A DNA stretch of 10,693 bases from Prasinococcaceae sp. CCMP 1430 (Eukaryota > Prasinodermophyta > Palmophyllophyceae > Prasinococcales > Prasinococcaceae): NCBI GenBank assembly GCA_013416795.1, contig RQSC01001088.1, positions 1-10,693 on the forward strand. Direction: 5' to 3'. Positions 1 to 6,835 of this stretch are shown piece by piece (position 1 is the stretch's first letter; each line of letters begins with the position of its first letter). The position numbers and the translations under genes are program-made. The notes beneath the pieces are model-generated. The model was not told the origin of the DNA. It did not search any database and worked only from the letters and a program-made list of their open reading frames with translations.

Positions 1-1
1 T

Positions 2-457
2 GACGAAAATGGCCAGCCCACTGACCTGCGCTCGGACCTAGTCATCACCGACACCGACACAGGCTACAGACACTGCCTCGACGTCACCTTCACGGATCCG
101 TCTGCCAAGGTCAACATGGCAGGCGCGAACCCGTCCACGGCGGCAGGCCTGGAGCGCCTCTACAAGGCCCACCGCCAGCGCTACGCGAAGATCTGCGAGC
201 ACCACCGCATCCAGTTCCACACGCTGGCGTTCGACACCCTGGGCCGTGCGCACAGGTCCACCAAGGGGGACATCCGCCACCTCTTCACCAACCGGGTCAC
301 GCAGGCGGACCCAAGCCGCTGGCCGACGGGCAAGGTCTTTCGGGTCCTTGCCGACGGCCTGCACAGTTCATCGTCGGCATGCGTTCTCCGCGCGTGCGGC
401 GTGCACACACACGACCGCCCCAGGCGCCGCTCTCGCGGCAGCGCTGCGGGCGGATAG
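2..457 (+). CDS. Retroelement ORF, C-terminal endonuclease-like fragment (5' partial)
   Basis: The reading frame is open from the left edge of the window and stops at 455-457. The translation carries RSDLVITDTDTG followed by CLDVTFTDPSA. That matches the (R)PDL...-DVT pattern of the PD-(D/E)XK-like endonuclease at the C-terminus of R2/NeSL-type non-LTR retrotransposon proteins, which nicks target DNA for reverse transcription. Downstream, KAHRQRYAKICEHHRIQFHTL fits the conserved helix with Lys/Tyr and the following strand often seen in these proteins. The last 30 or so residues are Arg/Ser-rich and may lie beyond the conserved fold. The frame is intact through the domain, so decay is not evident within this piece. 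The rest of the protein, including any RT domain, lies outside the window. An unrelated nuclease of the same fold is the main alternative. Confidence 0.55.
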   Translation, partial: DENGQPTDLRSDLVITDTDTGYRHCLDVTFTDPSAKVNMAGANPSTAAGLERLYKAHRQRYAKICEHHRIQFHTLAFDTLGRAHRSTKGDIRHLFTNRVTQADPSRWPTGKVFRVLADGLHSSSSACVLRACGVHTHDRPRRRSRGSAAGG

Positions 458-1518
458 CTAGCTTTCACTCATGCCCTTACTTCTTAGACACACGCGCCGA
501 TGCGTTGGAGCGCGAACGCAGAAGAGCATCTGTAATCGCACCCTTTGCAGCACCCTCTCAACCGTTACAACGGAGGACCGCGTTCGCCTCGACTCCGTCT
601 TGCACAAGGACAACGAGATGCATCGCACGTTCGCGCACCCTGTCTACAGAGACCGCTTCGGCTCCCCACAAGACCTGCTCATGCCTCGCACCGGGGGCGG
701 GTCGCGTCTCCCACGGCCCCCCAGGCTCGTGCCACTGCCCAGTCTGCCGCGAGTCCAAGCCATCTGCCACGGAGCTCCGGGGCCACTGGAACGCCATGTG
801 CGAGCCGGTCGGCCTCCCGCCCAGAGACTGGAAGGCCGGCGACCCCGTACCCACGCGCCTCCTGCCTGACTTGGCCAAGGCCTGGCGCGTCCATCCGGTC
901 CGCCGCCTCACCCCAGCCGAGAAGGCGTCCATGGACGCTCACCACCAGTGCCACAAGTGCTTCAGGACCATGGCTGGCTCAATGGGCCGGCACGTGGGCT
1001 CCAAGCGCTGCGCCTTCTACGAGGCCGCCCATCAGGCCGTCGACGCCGGCTCCAGCCCTTCCGCGGGCCTGGTGGCCGCCAACACCGATGCGGCGCCTCC
1101 CCCACCCCCGCGCAGGGCGTCCAACTGGGACGCTGGCATCCGCTGGCTGGGCACCCTCGACCCGAGCGACCACCTCCACGCGCCGGGGGGCCGCATGACT
1201 CTGGACGACTTCCCCAGCAAGCCATCCGCGGCCCTCTTCGGGGACTGCGTGGGTCTCACACTGGCCCTCTACAAGGACCACCCCACTGAGGTCGCCATGC
1301 TCCTTCACCTGCTGCCACTGCCAAGCGAGGGGGTGAAACGATTCCACGGAAATCCACGGGAATCGGCTGCCCGAAACCTCACGTCTCCGCAGATTCCAAT
1401 CTGGGACCGTTTTGGCATGCGCGCGTGGGACCAGCCGGCAGTACGTAGGCGCGCAGCCGCCCCACCGGCAGGGGGGGGAGCGCCTGCGCGCGTACTAGGT
1501 GCCACTCGGTGCGCGTAA
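379..1518 (+). CDS. Zinc-knuckle ORF, probable N-terminal part of a retroelement protein (truncated)
   Basis: This frame is open from 379 to a TAA at 1516-1518, but only the part from about 728 looks like conserved protein. It contains two C2HC fingers: CPVC followed after 12 residues by His and 4 later by Cys (about 736-801), and CHKC followed after 10 residues by His and 5 later by Cys (949-1011). Between them is a Trp/Pro-rich linker (RDWKAGDPVPTRLLPDLAKAW). A Pro-rich stretch and a helical segment (ALYKDHPTEVAMLLHLLPLP, about 1261-1320) follow. Paired fingers ahead of an RT domain are typical of site-specific non-LTR elements, where they bind target DNA. No RT motifs follow; past about 1340 the sequence becomes compositionally odd and ends. 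The true start is unclear: the 379 ATG overlaps the preceding ORF and the first 110 residues look random. A host zinc-finger protein is the alternative. Confidence 0.42.
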   Translation: MRSPRVRRAHTRPPQAPLSRQRCGRIASFHSCPYFLDTRADALERERRRASVIAPFAAPSQPLQRRTAFASTPSCTRTTRCIARSRTLSTETASAPHKTCSCLAPGAGRVSHGPPGSCHCPVCRESKPSATELRGHWNAMCEPVGLPPRDWKAGDPVPTRLLPDLAKAWRVHPVRRLTPAEKASMDAHHQCHKCFRTMAGSMGRHVGSKRCAFYEAAHQAVDAGSSPSAGLVAANTDAAPPPPPRRASNWDAGIRWLGTLDPSDHLHAPGGRMTLDDFPSKPSAALFGDCVGLTLALYKDHPTEVAMLLHLLPLPSEGVKRFHGNPRESAARNLTSPQIPIWDRFGMRAWDQPAVRRRAAAPPAGGGAPARVLGATRCA

Positions 1519-1685
1519 GACACAAGTGTCTGAGGGGGAGCTCCCTGCGTCCGAGAGCGCCTGTCGCCTGCAACCGCGGCGCCCAGAGCGCTGCTCAGCA
1601 GCGGTCCAACCGCGTTCACAGCAGCGTCTCATAGATTATGGGCCCAGCGCGCTGCCTGTGGTAAGCGCGCTACCTCCATCCGTCC

Positions 1686-1710
1686 TGCCGCTGCCTGCGG
1701 GCAAGCGGCA
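1686..1710. repeat. Imperfect hairpin
   Basis: The arms TGCCGCT and AGCGGCA pair perfectly over 7 bp. An inner GCC/GGC pairing around a TGCG loop adds 3 bp, with one unpaired A. There is no T or A tract next to it. The function is unknown and a chance GC-rich stem is possible. Confidence 0.4.
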
Positions 1711-2347
1711 GGCCCTCTGGCAACTGCACCCGCTGCTGGCTTCCTGCAAGCCTATGCGCACGCCTCTCGCTCCTGGTAGCGAAGGTCAATGCACACGCAC
1801 CCCATGGCGGGCACCGACGCCGCCAACCCCCGCGAGCGGGAGGGTAATTATTTGCATCACAGAACCTCGACCACGAGGAGCCTTGGGATCCGTTCCGCGC
1901 GCACGCGGCCGTCATTCATGCCTTTTGATACGGACCACCCCCCACCCATCACCTCGCCTATCCAAATAGCATCACAATCACCCACGGGATTCTGCTCTTC
2001 GCGCGCGCCCACACCGAAACGCATTGCCGCGCGCCGCGGCGCCCCGCCGATCGTCGAAAAAATCGCTCCGCACCTCAGAACGCATCCGTTGGTCCTCCGC
2101 CCCCACCGCGAAACGCGCCGCCCTCCGCAGCGCCCACAGGCACCCGAGGCCCCACTGGCAGCCGTCGCCGTCCATCGCAACGCACGCCGCCACGACGCCC
2201 CAACGAAAAGTGCACTCGGGTGGTGACCGGCGGCGGTGACCGCACGCCGCGCTTCCGTGCGGTGCCGTGCCACGTCAGCAGCGACCACGCGAATCTGCCG
2301 TACCGACCGCCGTCCATCACAGTGTATGCCACACACACGCGTGCATG

Positions 2348-2380
2348 TGGCGTGCTGCGAAGGAGCGTAGCAGCACGCCA
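2348..2380. repeat. Perfect 11-bp inverted repeat
   Basis: TGGCGTGCTGC (2348-2358) and its exact reverse complement GCAGCACGCCA (2370-2380) flank an 11-base loop. No T run follows, so a classical intrinsic terminator is not supported. It lies about 30 bases before the small phage-like ORF and abuts a second hairpin. Confidence 0.7.
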
Positions 2381-2395
2381 TCGCACGATGCGATG
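2379..2395. repeat. Second hairpin abutting the first
   Basis: CATCGCA (2379-2385) pairs perfectly with TGCGATG (2389-2395) around a 3-base CGA loop. It shares its first two bases with the preceding 11-bp inverted repeat, giving two stems back to back. Confidence 0.6.
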
Positions 2396-2409
2396 AAGAT
2401 GGCATTGGC

Positions 2410-2658
2410 GTGCGAATCTTCGTAACTGCCAGGTGTGGTGTGGCGCCTCGCTGGCGGCCCGCTGGCGAGGGCCGGCAGCGGCCGCGCGGCGGTACGCACC
2501 GCGGGGGCGCGACCAAGGTCAACGCAGCCCAGCACATCGACCTGAACGACCCGGAAACCCGCGAGGGCGTGCACGCCCTGGAAGCGGTGGGCCTGATCGC
2601 GCCAGGCCGCGCGCTGGAAATTCTCGATTCCCCCATCCAACCCAAGGAACTGCCGTGA
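2410..2658 (+). CDS. Small phage-like hypothetical protein
   Basis: This frame opens at a GTG (2410) and ends at TGA 2656-2658. The first 35 or so residues are Arg/Gly-rich and may not be translated. The remainder (KVNAAQHIDLNDPETREG, then a helical HALEAVGLIAPGRALEIL and a short polar tail) has the look of small uncharacterised proteins of tailed phages: an acidic strand, then a helix-turn-helix-like Ala/Leu stretch. This family resemblance is from memory and unverified. The real start may be nearer 2515; no ATG is obvious there. Its stop overlaps the GTG start of the next ORF by the sequence GTGA, a translational-coupling arrangement normal in phages and bacteria but not expected in a nuclear gene. 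If the segment is eukaryotic after all, this ORF is a shadow of 5' flanking DNA. Confidence 0.4.
   Translation: MRIFVTARCGVAPRWRPAGEGRQRPRGGTHRGGATKVNAAQHIDLNDPETREGVHALEAVGLIAPGRALEILDSPIQPKELP
2644..2649 (+). promoter_or_regulatory. Shine-Dalgarno-like AAGGAA
   Basis: AAGGAA sits 5 bases before the GTG at 2655-2657, which overlaps the upstream stop as GTGA. The motif, spacing and coupled start together match a bacterial ribosome-binding site. This is the main sequence reason for calling the segment prokaryotic. Confidence 0.45.
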
Positions 2659-2865
2659 ACCTGCTTTTGTGCCTCGCCATCCTGGCCGCTGTCGTCGTCA
2701 TCTGGTGCACCGTGCCCGCGCTGTGGGTGCTATGCCTGCCAGACGTGCCAATGGCCCACCGCCGCGCCGCTGCCTTGTGCTTCGGCCGTGCATCCGTGCG
2801 TGGGCTGCTGATGCTGCCCGCCGACCTGCTGGCGCCGCTGGTGGTGCCCTTCGCCGCGCCCACCG
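2655..2865 (+). pseudogene. Phage-like small membrane protein, 5' part, fused in frame to PPDK
   Basis: From the GTG at 2655 the frame reads a hydrophobic N-terminus (NLLLCLAILAAVVVIW and a further apolar stretch to about residue 28, likely one or two membrane segments). A basic loop with AHRRAAALCFGRASVRG follows, then LLMLPADLLAPLVVPFA. The pattern resembles small membrane proteins encoded in phage lysis or late regions; I recall similar proteins but cannot verify a family. The resemblance fades near 2865, after which the frame enters an Ala/Thr-rich spacer and PPDK. No stop separates the two, so the piece is truncated and joined in frame. Alternatively this is a genuine targeting presequence of the PPDK: the Arg/Ala-rich stretch after the ATG at 2751 could act as a transit peptide. 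Confidence 0.4.
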
Positions 2866-5800
2866 ACCGCGCGGATGGTACCACGCCCGCGGCGAGCACG
2901 GAAGAGCTGGCCGGCGTCGAGGCCGCGCGCCTGTGCGATGACAAGTACTTCGGCGGGGCGGGGCTGGATTCGCCGGCGGCGAAGGGTCTGCTGGGCGGGA
3001 AGGGCGCCGGCTTGGTCACGCTCGCGCGGCTGGGCCTGCCCGTGCCGCCCGGTGCAGTGGTGACGACTGCCGCGTGCGAGGCGTACACCGCGTGGCGCGA
3101 CGCCCGCAAAGGGGAGCCCGAGGCCCCTCCCCATGACGACATCGCCTCGCCGGCGAGCGCTGCCGTCGCAGACGGCTCGAACGGCGGTGCGGCCCCGGAG
3201 TTGGCCGGGCACTGCCTTCCTGCAGAAGTGTGGATGGAGGTCCTGCGCGGCGTGCGCTCCATCGAGTGGGCGCACGGCCGCATGCTGGGCTCGCTTGAGT
3301 ACCCCCTGCTGTTGTCGGTCCGCAGCGGCGCCGCGGTGTCAATGCCAGGCATGATGGACACCGTGCTCAACCTCGGCGTGTGCGAGGCAAACGTGGGCGC
3401 CCTGGGCCCCGCGAAGTTCGGCTGGGATTGCCTGCGCCGCTTCCGCGAGATGTACGGCTCCGTGGTCCTCGGCGTGCCGCGCGACGCCTTCGAGCGCGAG
3501 TGCGACGCAGCGCGCGAAGCCGCCGGCGGCGTGGCTACCGACGCCGAGCTCAGCGCCGACCAGATGCGCGAGCTCGCCGCGCGCCAGGCGCAGGTGATCA
3601 AGGCGCACGGGTGCTGCATCCCCGACGATGTGTACGAGCAGCTCGCACAGAGCGTCGCCGCCGTCTTCAGGTCGTTTCAAGGCTCGCGCGCGCGCACCTA
3701 CCGCCGGGTGCACGGCCTCACCGGCCTGCGCGGCACCGCTGTGACGATCCAAGCCATGGTGTTTGGCAACAGGGGCGGCGACTCGGGCGCAGGCGTGGCG
3801 TTTTCTCGCGATCCCGCCAGCGGCGAGCGAGGCCTCTACGGCGAGTGGGCGGCCAACGCCCAGGGCGAGGACGTCGTCTCGGGCACGCGCACGCCGCTCG
3901 CCCTGCAGGACCTGCGCGCGCGCCTGCCGCGCGTGTACGCGCGGCTGCGCGAGTGCTGCGACACTCTGGAAGCGCACTACAAGGACATGCAGGACACGGA
4001 GTTCACTTTCGAGGAAGGGACCCTCTTCATGCTGCAGACGCGCGCAGGCAAGCGTACGGGGCGTGCCGCAGTGCGCATCGCTTACTCGCTCGTCAAAGAG
4101 GGCATCATCGATCAGACTGAGGCCCTCATGCGCGTCGAGGCATCGCACGTCGAGCAGGTGCTCATGCCATCGATCCCGCTTGCGACCACGCAGACGCAGT
4201 CGTACGCTGACGCCGTGATTGCCAAGGGCCTGCCGGCGGGTCCGGGCGCTGCGGTCGGGAAAATCGTGTTCTCAAGTGCCAAAGCGGAGGAGCTTGCGGC
4301 GCAGGGGGTGCCAGTGCTGCTCGTGCGCACCGAGACCAGCGCCGACGACATTGCGGGCATGGCAGCCGCAGCCGGTGTGCTCACGGCGCGCGGCGGCGTG
4401 ACCTCTCACGCCGCGGTCGTAGCGCGAGGCTGGGGAAAGCCGTGCATTGTCGGCGCTGGTGAGATAAGCATCGTGCCGGAGACTGAGGCCACTGATGGCC
4501 CTGCTTCCTCGACACCCGTCGCTGCAGCCGGGGCGCAGGGTGGCATCGAAATCGGCACCTCCACCCAAACACACGCGGCGGCTCCTGCAGGCCTCGGCAG
4601 TGCCAGTGCGGGCGCTCCGGGCACCTCGATGGTCTTGCGCATAACGGCGCAGAAAGACAAGGCGAACCGGGGCGCCCCTCTCAGCACCAAAACCGATGCC
4701 GGCTCAGCAGGCGCCGCCGGCGGGGCGGAGGACGCATCGGCGATGTGCGACACGCTCTTTCTTGCAGAGGGCACGACACTGACGATCAACGGCACCACGG
4801 GCGAAGTGCTCCTCGGCGGCACGCACGGCGTGTGCGCTGCTCATACGACGCACGAGCTCGACACTCTCCTCGAGTGGGCAGACGCTACCTCCAGCCTGCG
4901 CGTGCTGGCAAATGCGGACACGCCCGAGGACGCACTCGCAGCACGCGCGCATGGCGCCGTCGGAATCGGCTTGGTGAGGACCGAACACATGTGGTTCGCA
5001 TCCCCGCAGCGTGTGGCTGCCATCAGACGGCTCATCCTCGAGGGTGCGTTCGAGGGAACAGACAGCCACGACGTCGATGCGAAGGTCCCGAAAGAGGGAG
5101 ACCAGCAGCAAAAAGGGGCGAGCGCGCCGCCACCGTCGGCCACCCCGCCTGCAGCCGTGGACGTCGCTGCCTTTCAGCGATCTGACTTTCGTGCGATCTT
5201 CGAAGCCATGTCGGGCCTGCCGGTGACCATACGCCTCCTCGACCCGCCGCTGCACGAGTTCCTCCCCGACGTGAGCGCCCTCGACGACCGCGGGGAGCGC
5301 GGTGACACCATTCGAAAGCAGTACATGGCGCTCGCCCGCGCAATGTCCCTGCCGTACGAGTTAGTGACGCAGCGCGCTCGCGCGCTGGCCGAGCGCAACC
5401 CTATGATGGGATTGCGCGGGTGCCGGCTGGGCATCATGCGTCCAGAGCTGACGGCCATGCAGGCAACGGCGGTGATCGAGGCCGCGTGCGACGCATCCGA
5501 GGCCGGATTTACGCCAATGCCGAAGATCATGGTGCCTCTCGTGAGCTGCACCGAGGAGTACGCGCACCAAGCAGCCGTTATCGAGGACGCGTGCAACGCG
5601 GTCCTCCAGAGACGCGGCTTCCTGCGAGCCACTCGCTCGCACTCGTCTGCGGCTGGTGATGGCTTCGTGCCGGCCGGAGCAACCGCCGAGGATGACGACG
5701 AGCTGGCAGCAGAAGCGAGGCGCGAGCTCGACGAGGCGTCCGAGAAACCGTGCCTCTCTTACGATGTCGGCGTGATGATAGAGACGCCGCGTGCTGCCCT

Positions 5801-6236
5801 CATTGCCGCTGAGCTTGCGCCGAGGTGCGCCTTCTTCTCGTTTGGCTCGAACGACCTGACGCAGCTCGCCTACGGCTTCAGCCGAGACGACGCACAAGCA
5901 GGTTTCCTCGCCAGCTACGTGGAGAAGCGCCTGCTGGCTCACGACCCTTTCGTCTCCATCGACAAAGCCGGCGTTGGCAGACTGATTTGGTGGGCCGCGT
6001 CAGCGGGGCGCGCCGCCAACGAACACCTGCACGTGAGTCTATGCGGCGAGCACGCAGGCGATGCCCGCTCCGTGGCCTTCTTGGTGCGCGAGGCCCGCCT
6101 TGACAGTGTCAGCTGCTCGCCCGCTCGCGTCCCAGCGACCCGCCTCGCCGCCGCGCACGCGGAGATTCTCGCTGCGCGAGAAAATGGGACCACGGGACCC
6201 GCAGCGCATTCGGCGGTGGTTGGCGTCGGTGTGTGA
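2751..6236 (+). CDS. PPDK: Pyruvate, phosphate dikinase
   Basis: PPDK interconverts pyruvate + ATP + Pi and PEP + AMP + PPi through a phosphohistidine carrier. From the first in-frame ATG (2751) it is 1161 aa; bacterial enzymes are near 870. Order: ATP-grasp region (LLGGKGAGL about residue 81; VRSGAAVSMPGMMDT about 190; MQDTEFTFEEG 413), swivelling His domain (GGVTSHAA, catalytic His 553, with the PDRP-type regulatory Thr at 551), then the PEP/pyruvate TIM barrel (Arg 828 in RLLDPPLHEF, Arg 889 in MGLRGCRLG, Glu 1011 in MIETPRA, Asn 1034 in GSNDLTQ, Cys 1098 in LCGEHAG). All expected catalytic residues are present, and no intron is needed over 3.3 kb. Extra length comes from Ala/Ser/Gly or acidic insertions at about 576-668, 769-808 and 952-1002. 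The start is uncertain: the frame is open upstream to a GTG at 2433 through phage-like sequence, and homology begins near 2935. Plastid or cytosolic location cannot be decided. Confidence 0.93.
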   Translation: MAHRRAAALCFGRASVRGLLMLPADLLAPLVVPFAAPTDRADGTTPAASTEELAGVEAARLCDDKYFGGAGLDSPAAKGLLGGKGAGLVTLARLGLPVPPGAVVTTAACEAYTAWRDARKGEPEAPPHDDIASPASAAVADGSNGGAAPELAGHCLPAEVWMEVLRGVRSIEWAHGRMLGSLEYPLLLSVRSGAAVSMPGMMDTVLNLGVCEANVGALGPAKFGWDCLRRFREMYGSVVLGVPRDAFERECDAAREAAGGVATDAELSADQMRELAARQAQVIKAHGCCIPDDVYEQLAQSVAAVFRSFQGSRARTYRRVHGLTGLRGTAVTIQAMVFGNRGGDSGAGVAFSRDPASGERGLYGEWAANAQGEDVVSGTRTPLALQDLRARLPRVYARLRECCDTLEAHYKDMQDTEFTFEEGTLFMLQTRAGKRTGRAAVRIAYSLVKEGIIDQTEALMRVEASHVEQVLMPSIPLATTQTQSYADAVIAKGLPAGPGAAVGKIVFSSAKAEELAAQGVPVLLVRTETSADDIAGMAAAAGVLTARGGVTSHAAVVARGWGKPCIVGAGEISIVPETEATDGPASSTPVAAAGAQGGIEIGTSTQTHAAAPAGLGSASAGAPGTSMVLRITAQKDKANRGAPLSTKTDAGSAGAAGGAEDASAMCDTLFLAEGTTLTINGTTGEVLLGGTHGVCAAHTTHELDTLLEWADATSSLRVLANADTPEDALAARAHGAVGIGLVRTEHMWFASPQRVAAIRRLILEGAFEGTDSHDVDAKVPKEGDQQQKGASAPPPSATPPAAVDVAAFQRSDFRAIFEAMSGLPVTIRLLDPPLHEFLPDVSALDDRGERGDTIRKQYMALARAMSLPYELVTQRARALAERNPMMGLRGCRLGIMRPELTAMQATAVIEAACDASEAGFTPMPKIMVPLVSCTEEYAHQAAVIEDACNAVLQRRGFLRATRSHSSAAGDGFVPAGATAEDDDELAAEARRELDEASEKPCLSYDVGVMIETPRAALIAAELAPRCAFFSFGSNDLTQLAYGFSRDDAQAGFLASYVEKRLLAHDPFVSIDKAGVGRLIWWAASAGRAANEHLHVSLCGEHAGDARSVAFLVREARLDSVSCSPARVPATRLAAAHAEILAARENGTTGPAAHSAVVGVGV

Positions 6237-6835
6237 TCAGCGCGGGGGGGGTTCCGGGTCCGGCTGCCTGCCGCGAAGGACAGACGAGTGTCAAGGTCAC
6301 AAGGACATGCACAATTTGTTCGCCCGATACAAAGAAAGCGCGTGAAGCGCAGATGTACAAACGAGCCCACGCCGCGCAGGGCGTGCGGAGCAAAGCCGCG
6401 TCTAGACGCACTACAGTACACTTGTACTTGTAAGGACGTCCCTCCCCTGAATGAATGGGGCACGCACGCACGCGGCAGCAGCTGCCGATGTTCTCTCAGC
6501 AGCGGGCGTCCATCCCAATCAACGCTGTCGGCATCGCGCCGCATGCTACATTTAGGTGGAAAAAAAGGTACTGCACAGTTACGCTACACCTTGAGCACTC
6601 CCACAGGCCGTGATCCGTCTTCGCTGCTCTGCCAGGGACGAGCGAGGGAAGCGAGAGCTCGGGCTGGCCTACCACAGGCGCTGCAGCGGATATCCACGGC
6701 GAGGAGCGCCGCTTTTGAACTGAAGAGACACGGGAACACACACGCGCACACAACAGAAAAACGGGGCGATGGACCGAGGGTGAGGACCGGGGTGGTCAGC
6801 GTGCGCTCGCATTCGGTGCCTTGACAGCGACACAC
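6237..6835. other. Convergent intergenic region
   Basis: About 600 bases between the 3' ends of PPDK (+) and the Rieske oxygenase (-), expected to hold both 3' UTRs. No gene was recognised. Visible items are a perfect small hairpin CGGCAG-CAG-CTGCCG (6473-6487), a palindrome AGTACA-CT-TGTACT (6415-6428), a short A7 run near 6559 and CA-rich low-complexity DNA from about 6730. No canonical AATAAA was seen. Confidence 0.5.

Larger units (their letters stand above)
1..1518 (+). mobile_element. Non-LTR retroelement relics, tail of one copy followed by head of another
   Basis: Two adjacent + strand coding pieces resemble opposite ends of an R2/NeSL-like retroelement carrying a restriction-enzyme-like endonuclease. 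The left piece (2-457) has the endonuclease-like C-terminus. The right piece (conserved from about 728) has N-terminal C2HC zinc knuckles. No reverse transcriptase core lies between or after them. The order tail-then-head suggests two head-to-tail copies, the second truncated before its RT domain. Element boundaries, target-site duplications and a 3' tail are not visible. A single rearranged copy is also possible. Family assignment rests on motif patterns recalled from the family, not on a search. Confidence 0.45.
1519..2409. other. Intergenic stretch with no recognisable gene
   Basis: About 890 bases between the retroelement relic and the phage-like segment. Several open frames cross it on both strands, but their translations are Arg/Pro/Ser-rich, mutually overlapping and resemble nothing I know. 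The visible structure is three hairpins, listed separately. No tRNA-like fold, splice-site pattern or clear promoter motif was seen. It could hold the 5' flank or an unrecognised first exon of the PPDK gene. Confidence 0.5.

Noticed and set aside
1640-1830. tRNA-like gene in the left intergenic stretch
   Set aside because: No B-box-like GGTTCRA sequence or cloverleaf pairing was found; only a simple hairpin is present.
2348-2395. Bacterial intrinsic terminator
   Set aside because: The stems are convincing but no T-run follows on either strand.
1857-2645. 262-residue open frame on the minus strand
   Set aside because: The translation is Arg/Ser/Pro-rich with no motif, overlaps several other frames, and is expected by chance in GC-rich DNA.
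2433-2751. Extending PPDK to the GTG at 2433 as one 1267-residue protein
   Set aside because: The first 74 residues are an out-of-frame reading of the upstream small ORF and contain no ATG; the first in-frame ATG is at 2751.
2519-3619. 366-residue minus-strand frame
   Set aside because: Antisense shadow of the PPDK N-terminal half; low-complexity Ser/Ala/Pro composition.
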